Shown: positions 51,385-60,514 of the stretch, in pieces
How positions within the stretch are numbered: the first letter of the stretch is position 1
Layout: each line of letters opens with the position of its first letter
Notes under the pieces: generated by a model
Told to the model about the DNA's origin: nothing
Seen by the model: the letters and a program-made list of their open reading frames with translations, nothing else
Database searches by the model: none
Made by a program: the position numbers and the translations under genes
NCBI RefSeq assembly: GCF_900107105.1
Contig: NZ_FNOT01000008.1
Location: 62,001-126,000, forward strand
Source of the DNA: Geodermatophilus africanus
GTDB taxonomy: Bacteria > Actinomycetota > Actinomycetes > Mycobacteriales > Geodermatophilaceae
Direction of reading: 5' to 3'
Length of the DNA: 64,000 nt

Positions 51385-52071
51385 TCAGCCGTTGCGGCGG
51401 ACGTAGGAGCTGACGAAGTCCCGCAGGCTGCGGGTGGGCCGCAGCCAGGCGCCGTCCGGCGGCAGCGCGTCCAGGCGGACCCGGTCCAGCGGGACGGCGA
51501 AGGCGCCGGGCACGTCCTCGATGTCGATGAACTCGAGCAGGTCCGAGCCGATGGCGTAGCCGGCGACCTCGCTGAAGGCGACCACGGTGACCTGGGTGCC
51601 GGCGCGGGCCAGCTCCTCCAGCGGCTCGGCGAAGTTGCGGCCGTCGCCGGAGAAGACGACCAGCCGGCGCAGCCGGTGGCTGTGCTGCCGGACCTCGATG
51701 TGGTCGAGCATCGCCTGGTCGATGTCGTCGTCGGGCTGCTGCTTGGGACGGGCGAAGACGGCGAAGCCGAAGCTGCGCAGCGCCTCCACCCAGCGCTGCA
51801 GCGTGCCCACCACGGGCGGGATGTTGGCGAAGACGCAGGCCTCGACCTCCGGGGCGTCCGGTGCGCCGGGGTCGCCCGCCGCCTCCACGAACCAGGCGGC
51901 GATCGCGTCGAAACGGGGGCGGGAGGCCGCGGTGGGCCGGGCGCCGATCACCGTCGAGAGGGTCATGTCGATGTTCGGCGCGTCCCAGATCAGCAGATCC
52001 AGCGCCGGGCGTGCCCGCCCGTCGAGCACGTCGGCGCCGGCAGTCCCCGCGGCGGCGTCCAGGTCGGTCAC
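51385..52071 (-). CDS. NYN (PIN-like) domain protein, LabA/DUF88 type
   Basis: A 228-residue NYN-domain protein: DLLIWDAPNIDMTLS (first Asp and Asn), FAVFARPKQQPDDDIDQAMLDHI (acidic pair) and LRRLVVFSGDGRNFAEPLEELARAGTQVTVVAF (SGDxDF-like motif). The order of acids is that of metal-dependent RNases of the PIN fold. Its operon partner is phospholipase D, an unusual match. The GTG start is preceded by a partial copy of the micro-ORF repeat (ACGAGCGCAGCGAGGAGGGCAC). Confidence 0.83.
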   Translation of the reverse strand: MTDLDAAAGTAGADVLDGRARPALDLLIWDAPNIDMTLSTVIGARPTAASRPRFDAIAAWFVEAAGDPGAPDAPEVEACVFANIPPVVGTLQRWVEALRSFGFAVFARPKQQPDDDIDQAMLDHIEVRQHSHRLRRLVVFSGDGRNFAEPLEELARAGTQVTVVAFSEVAGYAIGSDLLEFIDIEDVPGAFAVPLDRVRLDALPPDGAWLRPTRSLRDFVSSYVRRNG

Positions 52072-52101
52072 GTGCCCTCCTCGCTGCGCTCGTCGCACAC
52101 G
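52071..52101 (-). repeat. Partial micro-ORF repeat in front of the NYN gene
   Basis: On the minus strand the bases before the NYN GTG read TGCGACGAGCGCAGCGAGGAGGGCACGTGA, matching the 3' third of the units at 12522 and 32384 (CGACGAGCGCC-CGAGGTGGACACGTGA). As there, the element's last GTG is the start codon of the gene. Confidence 0.55.
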
Positions 52102-52277
52102 TGCCCGACGGCGGTGCTGTCTTCGTGCGGGACCTCGCCAGCCCGGTCCCGGTAGGGCAGTCTGCCCGGCCGGGGCCGGAACGGGGGACGGCGCACCTGC
52201 GGCGCGTGGCGGACCGGCCGGGGACGCGGCCCGTCGCGGCGTGCGGCGGCGCAGCCTGCGGGCCGGGGCCGGGGCGT

Positions 52278-54368
52278 TCAGCGACCGCGGCTCTGCAGCG
52301 CGAAGGCGCACGAGTCACCACCCGCCGCCCGCACCCGGGATGCCCACCGCATCACGTCGCAGGCCGGCATCGGCTGGGCGAACAGGTAGCCCTGGGCGAG
52401 GTCGCAGCCGGCGTCGCGGACCATCTGCAGGTGCTCGGCGGTCTCCACGCCCTCGGCGACCGAGCGGATCCCGAGCGTGCGGGCCAGCGAGACGATCGCG
52501 GCCAGCACCGGCCCGGTGCCGCCGGCGGCCAGCCGGGCCGCGGCGGCGAGCAGGGAGCGGTCGATCTTGAGCGTGCCGATCGGCAGCGCCAGCAGCTGGG
52601 CGAGCGAGGACCAGCCGGTCCCGAAGTCGTCGATCGCCACCCGCACCCCCACGTTGCGGAGCACGGCGAGCTGGTCCTCGGCGCGGGTGGGGTCCTCGGC
52701 GACGCTGGTCTCGGTCAGCTCGAGCACCAGGTTCTCCGGGGCGAGCCCCGAGTCGTGCAGCGCCACCCGCACGTCGCGCACCAGCGTCTCGGCGGAGAAG
52801 TGCCGGGCGCTGATGTTGACCGACATCCGCAGCGGCAGCCCCTGCTCGGCCCATTCGGCGGCCTGCCGGGTGGTCTCCCCGAGCAGCCACCGGGTGATCG
52901 GGATGAGCTGGCCGGTCTCCTCGGCGACGGAGAGGAAGGCGTCGGGGGTGAGCAGTCCGCGCTCGGGGTGCTGCCAGCGCAGCAGCGCCTCGACGCCCTC
53001 GATCTCTCCGGTGTCCACGCGGACCAGCGGCTGGTAGTGGACGACGAACTCGTCGACGGCGCCGTCCCGCAGCCGGTTGGCCACCTCCAGCCGCCACCGC
53101 GCCGCCTCGCGCAGCCCCGGCGAGAAGACGTGGACGCGGTCCCGACCGGCGCCCTTCGCGGCGAAGACGGCGGTGTCGGCGTCGCTGAGCAGCTGGTGCG
53201 CCCGGTCGGCGCCCGGCGTCGCGGCGGCGACGCCGATGCTGGCCGACAGCGGCACCGAGATGCCCTCGGCCTGGAAGGGCCGGGAGAAGGAGTCCTGCAG
53301 CCGGAAGGCCAGGGCCGCGGCCTCGGCGGTGTCGCAGTCCCGGGCGAGGACGAGGAACTGGTCGGCGCCCAGCCGCCCCACGGCGTCCCCCGGCCGGACC
53401 TGCTCGACGAGCCGGCTCCCGACCTGCCGCAGCAGCTCGTCCCCGACCTCGTGGCCGAGGGAGTCGTTGACGGTCTTGAACCCGTCGAGGTCGAGGAAGA
53501 GCAGCGCCGCCCGGCCCCTGCCGTCCGCCAGCGCCTCGCCGACCAGCTGCAGCAACCGGGCCCGGTTCGGCAGTCCGGTGAGGTCGTCGTGGCTCGCCTG
53601 CCAGGCCAGCGCCTCCTGGTCGCGGACCCGTTCGGTGATGTCGGTGTGCGTGACGATCAGCCGGTCCGAGGCGGCCACCCGGGCGGCCTGCAGCCGGTAC
53701 CAGGTGCCGTCCGGGTCGTGCTGCTGCGGGTAGTCGTGCGTGAAGGTGGTGGCCGCGACGGCGTCCCGCAGGCGGCGCAGGCCGGCGGCGATCGACCCGT
53801 GGTGGCCCCTGTCGAGGTAGCGGGCCATCGCCGCCAGGTAGTCCTCACCGACGCCCGTGGCCGCCTGCCCGCTGCGCTCCAGCGCCGCTCCGTTGAGCTG
53901 CCACGCCCGATTGACCATCTCGATCCGGCCGGCCACGTCGAGCAGCACCGTCGCCGACGGCAGGGCGTCGAGGACGGCGGTCAGCTGCCGCAGCTCGGCG
54001 GACTGCTGCCGCTCTCTGCGCCGCCGCTCGTCGACGTCGCGGAGGAAGGCCGTGAGACCCTCCGCGTCGGCGAAGGCGCGGATCTCGTACCAGCGGCCGT
54101 GGGGCTCGGAGAAGTACTCGAACGCGCGGGGGCTGCCGTCGGCGAGCACGGCCCGGTACTGCTGCTCGAGGACCGAGCCGAGCGTCTCGGGGAAGCACTC
54201 GAACGCGTGGCGGCCGATGATCTCGTCGGCGCGGCACCCCAGCGCCTGCTCGGCGGCGGCGTTCAGGTAGGTGAACCGCCACCGGCGGTCGATCCGGTAG
54301 ACGGCGTCGGTGACCGCGGAGAAGGGGTCGGCCGGCGCGACCTGCCCTGCCACAACGTGTCGGTGCAC
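52278..54368 (-). CDS. PAS-PAS-GGDEF(degenerate)-EAL c-di-GMP phosphodiesterase
   Basis: A 696-residue protein: PAS (about 15-120), PAS (125-245), GGDEF (about 260-420) and EAL (about 435-690). The GGDEF signature reads GADQF (334-338), where Gly and catalytic Glu are replaced, so cyclase activity is unlikely; it may be an allosteric GTP domain. The EAL domain keeps EAL (460-462), NISARHF, LELTET, IDDFGTGWSSL, LKIDRS and EGVET, so hydrolysis of c-di-GMP is probable. A GTG start is used. Monocistronic. Confidence 0.92.
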   Translation of the reverse strand: MHRHVVAGQVAPADPFSAVTDAVYRIDRRWRFTYLNAAAEQALGCRADEIIGRHAFECFPETLGSVLEQQYRAVLADGSPRAFEYFSEPHGRWYEIRAFADAEGLTAFLRDVDERRRRERQQSAELRQLTAVLDALPSATVLLDVAGRIEMVNRAWQLNGAALERSGQAATGVGEDYLAAMARYLDRGHHGSIAAGLRRLRDAVAATTFTHDYPQQHDPDGTWYRLQAARVAASDRLIVTHTDITERVRDQEALAWQASHDDLTGLPNRARLLQLVGEALADGRGRAALLFLDLDGFKTVNDSLGHEVGDELLRQVGSRLVEQVRPGDAVGRLGADQFLVLARDCDTAEAAALAFRLQDSFSRPFQAEGISVPLSASIGVAAATPGADRAHQLLSDADTAVFAAKGAGRDRVHVFSPGLREAARWRLEVANRLRDGAVDEFVVHYQPLVRVDTGEIEGVEALLRWQHPERGLLTPDAFLSVAEETGQLIPITRWLLGETTRQAAEWAEQGLPLRMSVNISARHFSAETLVRDVRVALHDSGLAPENLVLELTETSVAEDPTRAEDQLAVLRNVGVRVAIDDFGTGWSSLAQLLALPIGTLKIDRSLLAAAARLAAGGTGPVLAAIVSLARTLGIRSVAEGVETAEHLQMVRDAGCDLAQGYLFAQPMPACDVMRWASRVRAAGGDSCAFALQSRGR

Positions 54369-54496
54369 CCTGCCCGCTCTCTCTCCCCCTGCGGCTCACG
54401 TCAGGTCCCCGTGGCGGGGACCGCACCCCACCGCCGTCCCCTTCCGGCGGCGCCGGGTGCCCGACGTACGACCGAGGGTAACCACACGGATGCAAT

Positions 54497-56115
54497 TCAG
54501 GCAGGGGAGACCCTCGCCCGCTCGACGAGCGCGCGCACCGGCGTCCCGCCCGGCAGGGTGCCGAGCACCGCGCCCCAGTCCCCGGCCAGCCGGGTCGCGC
54601 AGAAGGTGTCGGCGACGGACGCGGGGGCGTGCCGCAGCAGCAGCGAGGCCTGCAGGCACAGGGCCAGCAGGCCGGCGATGCGGCGGGCGCGCACGGGGAG
54701 CTGCTCGGGGTCGGCGAGCTCGGCGGTCAGCCGGCCGACGGCGGCGTCGAGCCGCGGGTCGGCGCCGCGGGCGAGGTCGATCTCGGCCCGGACGGCGGCC
54801 AGGGACGCCGAGGAGCGGCCCATCGCGCGGAGGACGTCGAGCGCGATGACGTTGCCCGAGCCCTCCCAAATGCTGTTCAGCGGCGCCTGGCGGTAGAGCC
54901 GGGGCATGCCCGACTCCTCGAGGTAGCCGTTGCCGCCGAGCACCTCGAGCGCCTCGGCGACGGCTGTCGGGGTGCGCTTGCAGACCCAGAACTTCGCCGC
55001 CGCGCCCGCCAGCCGGAGCAGGTCGGACTCACCCGCGTCGACGGCGGCGGCCAGCCGGACCGCGAGCGCGGTGGCGGCCTCGCTCTCCACGGCCAGGTCG
55101 GCGAGGACGTTCTGCATGAGCGGCTGGTCGGCGAGCAGCGCACCGAAGGCCCGCCGGTGCGTCGCGTGGTGGATGGCCTGGGTGAGGGCGGCGCGGATGG
55201 TGGCGGCCGAGCCGAGCACGCAGTCCAGCCGGGTCGTGTTGACCATCTCGATGATCGTCGGGACGCCGCGACCGGGCTCGCCGACCAGCCAGGCCGCCGT
55301 CCCCTTGAACTCGACCTCGCTGGAGGCGTTGGCGCGGTCGCCGAGCTTGTCCTTGAGCCGCTGCAGCCGGAAGACGTTGCGGGTGCCGTCGGGCAGCACG
55401 CGCGGGACGAGGAAGCAGGTGACGCCCTCGGGCAGCTGGGCGAGGACGAGGAAGAGGTCGCTCATCGGGGCGCTGGTGAACCACTTGTGGCCGGTGAGCG
55501 AGTACGTGCCGTCGGCGGCGGGGACGGCGCGGGTGGTGGTGGCGCGGACGTCAGACCCGCCCTGCTTCTCGGTCATGCCCATGCCGGCGACCAGGCCGCG
55601 CTTGCCGGTCGGCTCGGTGAGGCCGAACTCGTAGGCGGTCGCGGTGAGGCCGGGCTCGTACCGCTCCGCGAGCTCGGGGCGGCGCGCAGCGCGGGGACGG
55701 CGGCGTAGGTCATGGTCACCGGGCAGCCGTGGCCCATCTCGACCTGCGTCCAGCCGAGGTAGCCGACCGCGCGGCGGACGTGCGCGTGCGGCTCGGGGGA
55801 TCTCCACGGGGTCCCTGCCAGGCCGTGCTCGACCGCGGTGCGCAGGAGGTCGTGCCAGGCGGGGTGGAACTCGACCTCGTCGACCCGGTGGCCGTAGCGG
55901 TCGTGGGTCCGCAGGCAGGGCGGGTGCTCGTTCGCCAGCCGGCCCCACTCCTGGGCCTGCTCGCTGCCCGCCAGGGCGCCCAGCGCCTTGAGCGAGTCGA
56001 GGGTGGCGACGTCGGCGTGGCGGACGCAGGCCTCGGCGAGGGCTGCGTCGCCGGCGACCGGGTCGTGCCCGACCAGCGGCGGGACCTGGTTGGTGACCTC
56101 GTGCGTGGCGCCCAT
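54497..56115 (-). pseudogene. aidB: AidB-type acyl-CoA dehydrogenase, broken by one frameshift
   Basis: N-terminal part (MGATHEVTNQVPPLVGHDP to PVTMTYAAVPALRAA) lies in one frame and the remainder (PELAERYEPGL, GMGMTEKQGGSDVRATTT, WFTSAPMSDLFLVLAQ, GGNGYLEESGMPRLYRQAPLNSIWEGSGNV) in another. The join needs one base in the G run at 55676-55679 (4 G present, 5 expected). With it the protein is 539 residues, the normal AidB length. AidB is a flavoprotein of the alkylation adaptive response. Either a true frameshift or a sequencing undercall; the rest of the frame is undamaged. Confidence 0.85.
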
Positions 56116-56132
56116 GGCGGCAAGATGACACC

Positions 56133-56230
56133 GCGGTCCTCCGGACCGCACCGCGTCCAGGTGCCGTCCCCGTGACGCGCTGAGCCCCTCGTCGTTCTGC
56201 CCGGGACTCTCCGGGCCCCACTCGATCACG
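56133..56230 (-). repeat. Intergenic repeat, second family (copy 2) with hairpin
   Basis: From the MFS stop codon (56228-56226) towards aidB the minus strand reads TGATCGAGTGGGGCCCGGAGAGTCCC and on to GGGGACGGCACCTGG, matching 44270-44346. It is followed by a 7-bp hairpin GCGGTCC-TCC-GGACCGC (56133-56149) that ends 18 bp before the aidB ATG. Confidence 0.6.
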
Positions 56231-57473
56231 ACACCCGGGCGGGGACCGCCTCCTCGCCGGCGTGCGCGACGTGCGCGAGCTGGCGCCAGATGAGGGCGAG
56301 GACCAGCGCGGAGCCGACGAACCCGAACCAGAACGGGCCGGTCACGCCCCAGGCCCGGGCGACCAGGCCCCCGGCGAGCTGGCCGAGCAGGATGCCGCCG
56401 AAGACGCCCATCGCGTACAGGCTGCCGACGCGCCCCTGCAGGCCGAGCGGGACGGCCCGCATCCGCACCGTCCGGGACGTCGTGCTCCAGACAAAGGCGT
56501 GCGCGCCGAAGACCGCCATGACGACCATGGCCACCCAGGCGGTGGTGGTCAGCGCGAGGGCCAGGTGAGTGAGGGTCTCGAGCACCAGGCCGACACGCAT
56601 GAGGGTGGCCAGGCTGGCGTGCCGCTCGAGCCAGTCGTAGGACGCCGTCCCGGCGATGCCGCCGACCGCGGTGGCCGTGCTGAGCACCCCGAACCCGACG
56701 GGACCGAGGTCGAGCCGCTGGTCGGCGTAGAGCACCAGCACCGACCAGGCCGCGCCGTAGGTGACGTTGAAGCTGACGATGGCGAGCGTCAGCGTGCGGA
56801 CGGCGGGGTTGCCCCAGGTCCAGCGCAGACCCTCCGCGATGTCCTGCCGGACGTGCGAGCGCTCGACCGGACGCGCGCGCGACGGCAGCCGCATGCGAGA
56901 GAGGAGCAGTGCACCGAGGGCCACCAGCACGGCCTGGGTGACGAACGGCCAGGCGGTGCCGGCGAGGAAGAGCGCGGCGCCCACCGCCGGCCCCGCCAGC
57001 TCGTCCATGGTGAGCGCCCCGGCCGTCAGCCGGGCGTTGCCGATCCCGAGATCGGCGCGCGCGACGACCATCGGCAGCAGCGTGCCGGTACCGGTGTCGA
57101 CGAAGACCTCGGCCACGCCGAGGACGAACAGCGCGGTCAGGACGACGGTGATGCCTACGTTCCCGGTCAGCAACGCGGCCGCGAGGACGACGAGGACGCC
57201 GGCGCGGGCGAGGTCGACGGCGATGACGAGCCGCCGGCGGTCGACCCGGTCGGCGAGGACCCCCGCGTGCAGGCCGAACAGCAGCCACGGCAGCCGCTGC
57301 AGCAGCGCGCCGAGGGCGACGAGGAGCGGGTCCTGGGTCTGGCTCGCGACCAGCAGGGGCCCGGCGGCGAGGGCGATGCCGTCGCCGAGGTTGCCCACCC
57401 ACGAGGACCCGACCAGCCAGCGGAACGGCGTGCCCATCCGGGCGGGCAGCGCGACCTCGACCAGCCCCCGCAC
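56226..57473 (-). CDS. MFS transporter (EntS/MFS_3-type exporter)
   Basis: A 415-residue permease with about 12 transmembrane segments. FRWLVGSSWVGNLGDGIALAAGPLLVASQT is TM1, and LLFGLHAGVLADRVDRRRLVIAVDLARAGVLVVLAAALL holds the MFS loop 2-3 motif (GxxADRxxRR). The pattern is that of MFS_3/EntS-type drug or siderophore exporters. No biosynthetic neighbours suggest a substrate. A short gap with a 22-bp palindrome separates its start from the DUF222 gene. Confidence 0.87.
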   Translation of the reverse strand: MRGLVEVALPARMGTPFRWLVGSSWVGNLGDGIALAAGPLLVASQTQDPLLVALGALLQRLPWLLFGLHAGVLADRVDRRRLVIAVDLARAGVLVVLAAALLTGNVGITVVLTALFVLGVAEVFVDTGTGTLLPMVVARADLGIGNARLTAGALTMDELAGPAVGAALFLAGTAWPFVTQAVLVALGALLLSRMRLPSRARPVERSHVRQDIAEGLRWTWGNPAVRTLTLAIVSFNVTYGAAWSVLVLYADQRLDLGPVGFGVLSTATAVGGIAGTASYDWLERHASLATLMRVGLVLETLTHLALALTTTAWVAMVVMAVFGAHAFVWSTTSRTVRMRAVPLGLQGRVGSLYAMGVFGGILLGQLAGGLVARAWGVTGPFWFGFVGSALVLALIWRQLAHVAHAGEEAVPARVS

Positions 57474-57575
57474 GGGTACGGACTGTAGGCATGGCGCCCC
57501 ATCGCGTCCGCCCTATTTCCAGTCCGGCCAACTCTCGCATTTACGCGCCCACCCCCATCCGCGTGCACGGCAGCC

Positions 57576-57597
57576 GCGCGTTCCACGTGGAACGCGC
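57576..57597. promoter_or_regulatory. 22-bp perfect palindrome, parS-like core
   Basis: Left half GCGCGTTCCAC and right half GTGGAACGCGC make a perfect 22-bp palindrome in the 146-bp gap between the MFS and DUF222/HNH genes. The central 16 bp match the ParB site TGTTTCACGTGAAACA at 12 positions, including GTT-CACGTG-AAC. It could be a weak parS or an operator of the MFS gene, whose start is about 100 bp away. Confidence 0.4.
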
Positions 57598-57619
57598 CGC
57601 GGCGGAGTCGTCGGTCGGG

Positions 57620-58834
57620 TCAGGCGGCTGTGGTGAGGGGTGCCCCTGTCCGCTGCGGTCCGGTCAGGATCTCGGTGCCGTCCGGTCGCCAGGTGCGCCA
57701 CCGGCCATCCGGTTGTCGCTCGACCCGGAAGCCGTGGTGGACCTTGGTGTGGTGCCGTTCGCACAGCAGCGCGGAGTTCTCCAGGTTCGTCTCGCCGCCG
57801 TTGATCCACTCCAGCAGGTGGTGGACGTCGCACCAGAACGTCGGGGCCCCACAACCGGCGAACACGCACCCAGCGTCGCGGACCTCGGCGGCGCGGCGGA
57901 CGTGGGGTGGGACCAGGCGCAGGGTGCGGCCGTAGTCGAGCGGCATCCCGTCCGGGCCCATGACGATCCGGGTGACAGCCCCGTCGCAGGCCAGCCAGCG
58001 GGCACGAGCCGCGGAGATGGTCGCGCCGAACCCGGTCCCGGCCGCCCCCGGCCCGGTGGCCGGGTCAGCCAGGTCCTCGACGGCGATCTTCACGATGACC
58101 TGCGGCTTGTGGCCGCGCAGGATCGGCAGGGTGCCGGCGGCCAGCTGGTTGTCGCACAGCTGCACCAGCGCATCGGCCGACTGCTGGGTGCGGGTGCGCT
58201 CGTCCCCGGCGCACCGGCCGACCTGCACCACCGACTCCAGCGCCGTCTGCAGCTTCTCCCCACCCACGGCGTCCAGATCGAACCGGCCGGTGATGCTGCC
58301 GTCGGCGTGCTTGATGATGGCCAGCCGCCGCCCTTCGGTGGGATCGGGCTCCGGACCGTCTGGATCGAGCATCGCCAGATAACGGTCCACCGCCTGCCCG
58401 AGCACCCGGTGCGGCTGCGGGACGGCGATCGCCGTCAGTGCCGCGTCGACCTCGGCCAGGTCCACGCCCTGCTCCGCGGCGGCGACCCGGTGCGCGTCAC
58501 GCGCGATCGGGGCGATCGCGGCGACCTGATCGGCGGTCACGTCCCCGGCCGCGAACGCGGCCGCCAGTACCGGCAGGTGCGCCAGCGCACGTCCGGACCG
58601 GACCAGCTCCGCCGCCGCCGCGGCCGAGAGCCGGGAGTGGTTCCGCAGCCACGACGGCATCGTCTTCAGCCCGTCGTGCTCGCATGCCTGCCGCGCATCC
58701 GCGACACGGATCGTGCGGGTCAGCTCGGCGTCGATCCGATTCCGCTCGCGGACCAGCTCAGCGGTGCGGTCGAGCAGTGCACGGTCCCCCAGAGCGTGCA
58801 GGTCGTCGTCCGCCAGCACCAGCAACCTGGCCAC
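57620..58834 (-). CDS. DUF222 / HNH endonuclease domain protein (13E12 family)
   Basis: A 404-residue protein: the N-terminal DUF222 region has LRNHSRLSAAAAAELVRSGRALAHLPVLAAAFAAGDVTADQVAAI, and the C-terminal HNH part has GCVFAGCGAPTFWCDVHHLLEWINGGETNLENSALLCERHHTKVHHG, with both CxxC-like pairs and the HH..N..H catalytic residues. This family is multicopy in many actinobacteria and is linked to the REP13E12 repeats of mycobacteria; function is unknown. GTG at 58834 has GGGAGG 4 nt upstream and is preferred to a GTG at 58846. Confidence 0.88.
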   Translation of the reverse strand: MARLLVLADDDLHALGDRALLDRTAELVRERNRIDAELTRTIRVADARQACEHDGLKTMPSWLRNHSRLSAAAAAELVRSGRALAHLPVLAAAFAAGDVTADQVAAIAPIARDAHRVAAAEQGVDLAEVDAALTAIAVPQPHRVLGQAVDRYLAMLDPDGPEPDPTEGRRLAIIKHADGSITGRFDLDAVGGEKLQTALESVVQVGRCAGDERTRTQQSADALVQLCDNQLAAGTLPILRGHKPQVIVKIAVEDLADPATGPGAAGTGFGATISAARARWLACDGAVTRIVMGPDGMPLDYGRTLRLVPPHVRRAAEVRDAGCVFAGCGAPTFWCDVHHLLEWINGGETNLENSALLCERHHTKVHHGFRVERQPDGRWRTWRPDGTEILTGPQRTGAPLTTAA

Positions 58835-58985
58835 GACACCTCCCACCGGATCGATCAGGTGTTCGAAGTGTAGCCGATCCGCAAGCTCCCGACCACGTGA
58901 ATCCGCAGCTCAGATGCCTGTCCACGGATGTGGCGCGCTCCTTGACAGCAGCTCTGCGGCATCCATCCCCAGCTATCGTCCGGGC

Positions 58986-59486
58986 GTGCACCTGGCGACC
59001 GAGCGTCTGCTCATGCCGCCGCTCGGCGTTGAGCACACCGAGGCACTGGCCGGGGTGTACGCCGACCCCAGATGTCGCCCGCCACATCGGTGGAGCCGCG
59101 CTCGACGCCGAGGGCACCGCAGCCCAGGTGGCCCGCTTCCAGACCGTCTGGCGCGAGCACGGCTTCGGCTAGAGCGCGCTGGTCGACAGGGCCTCCGGAG
59201 CCTTCCTCGGCCGGGCCGGGCTGCACCCCTGGCCGCAGTGGGCGAGGTCGAGCTCGGATACGTCATCGCCCGGCACGCGCAGGGCCGCGGCCTCGCCACC
59301 GAGGCCGCACGGGCCTGGCTCGACGTCGCGTTGGACGAGCTCGGCCTGCGCCGACTCACCGCCGTCGTTCACCCCGACAACGCACCGAGCCAGGCGCTGG
59401 CCACCCGGCTCGGCTTCCGCATGCACCGCGAGGACGTGACGCCGTCCGGCGTCCGGGTCCTGGTCTACGAGCGGCTCGCGGGGTGA
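58986..59486 (+). pseudogene. GNAT acetyltransferase gene, decayed
   Basis: The pieces VHLATERLLMPPLGVEHTEALAGVYADP, VARHIGGAALDAEGTAAQVARFQTVWREHGFG, SALVDRASGAFLGRAGLHPWPQW and GEVELGYVIARHAQGRGLATEAARAWLDVALDELGLRRLTAVVHPDNAPSQALATRLGFRM form one complete RimJ/RimL-type GNAT across two frames. Lesions: an extra A near 59072, an in-frame TAG at 59170-59172 in place of a Trp codon, and a lost G in the TGGG run near 59240. The acetyl-CoA loop QGRGLATE is still recognisable. Confidence 0.82.
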
Positions 59487-59490
59487 CCGG

Positions 59491-60448
59491 TCAGTCCTCC
59501 TCGAGCAGTCGCCGCAGGGCTGCCGCGGCGAGTGCGTCACCACTGGCGGCGCCGAGCCGCAGGTGGAACTCGGCGCGGTCCAGGTCACCGCGGTCCAGGA
59601 GCAGCACGGCCAGGTTGTGGTGGCTGTGGCCGTCCCCCGCGGCGATGCCGCTGCGGTAGGCGGCCTCCGCAGCGTCCGGGTCCCCCAACTCGTTTGCGTA
59701 CAGGTTCCCGAGCGGGAGCCAGCTCGCCACCTCGCCCCGCGCAGCGCCCGTCTCGAGCACCTCCCGGGCCTCCTGCACCCGGCCGGTGGTGCGCAGCAGG
59801 TCGGCGAGGCCGGCACGCGCGGAGCCGTAGTGGTCGGCGCCCTCGCGCAGCGCCCCTCCAGGGACGACGGGTCGAGGGTCCGGTCCCAGCGCCAGCAGGC
59901 GACCAGCCCGACGGCCCTCAGGTATTCGGCCTCGGCGGCGCGGACGGCGACGCGCTCGGCCTCCTGCAGATCCCCGAGCTCACGGAGCAGGAAGGCGAGC
60001 TGGAGGGCTCCCTCGAGGTCCCCGCCGGCCTCCGCGGCACGGAACGCGTGCAGCGCACCTGCCAGGTCGCCGAGCCCCGGAGCGCGGTGCCGATCGGGGC
60101 CTGCGCGCCGTCGTCCCCGTTGGCCAGGGCCGTCTTCAGTACCGGCAGCGCCTCTGCCCAGCGTTCGAGGTCCAGCAACACCAGGCCCAGGCTCAGCCGG
60201 GCGTCCTCCTCCCCGCCCTCGACCGCGGTCGCGAACGCGTCGAGCGCCTCGTCGAGGAGGCCGAGCTCTCTCAGCACGTTGCCGAGGCCGAAGGACGCCA
60301 CGGCCGAGCCCTGCGCGGCCGCCTCCTCGAAGCAGCGCCGAGCACCGGAGAGACGACCGGCCTCGGCGAGGTCGTAGCCCAGGTGGTACAGCTCGTCGGC
60401 GTCCCCGCTCCCGAGGGAGCGGGCCAGCCGCGCGTCCAGACCATCCAC
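59491..60448 (-). pseudogene. TPR/Sel1-repeat protein, two one-base frameshifts
   Basis: Three consecutive segments in shifting frames make a ~317-residue TPR protein: MDGLDARLARSLGSGDADELYHLGYDLAEAG to QAPIGTALRG; LGDLAGALHAFRAAEAGGDLEGALQLAFLLRELGDLQEAER to DPSSLEG; ALREGADHYGSARAGLADLLRTTGRVQEAREVLE to ALRRLLEED. Both joins need one extra base in a G run (near 60085 and 59855, 4 present where 5 are expected). The helices fit TPR/Sel1 consensus throughout, so loss is recent or artificial. GTG start. Function would be protein interaction. Confidence 0.8.
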
Positions 60449-60514
60449 GAGGACACGATGACGTGCCGGGGCCGCGCCGACCGACGGGTCCGCCGGCTCG
60501 TCGTCCCTATGGGG

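Noticed and set aside
49862-52321. 819-codon frame as one NYN-PLD fusion
   Set aside because: The NYN gene is in a different frame (51385-52071) with its own motifs and stop; the PLD start at 51379 follows it by 5 bp.
55573-57540. 655-codon minus frame joining the MFS region and AidB N-terminus
   Set aside because: The MFS protein is encoded in another frame; only the last 180 codons of this frame are real (AidB N-terminus).
57620-58834. DUF222/HNH gene as an intein, homing endonuclease or mobile element
   Set aside because: No flanking direct repeats, interrupted host gene or intron/intein splice motifs; the family is normally free-standing.
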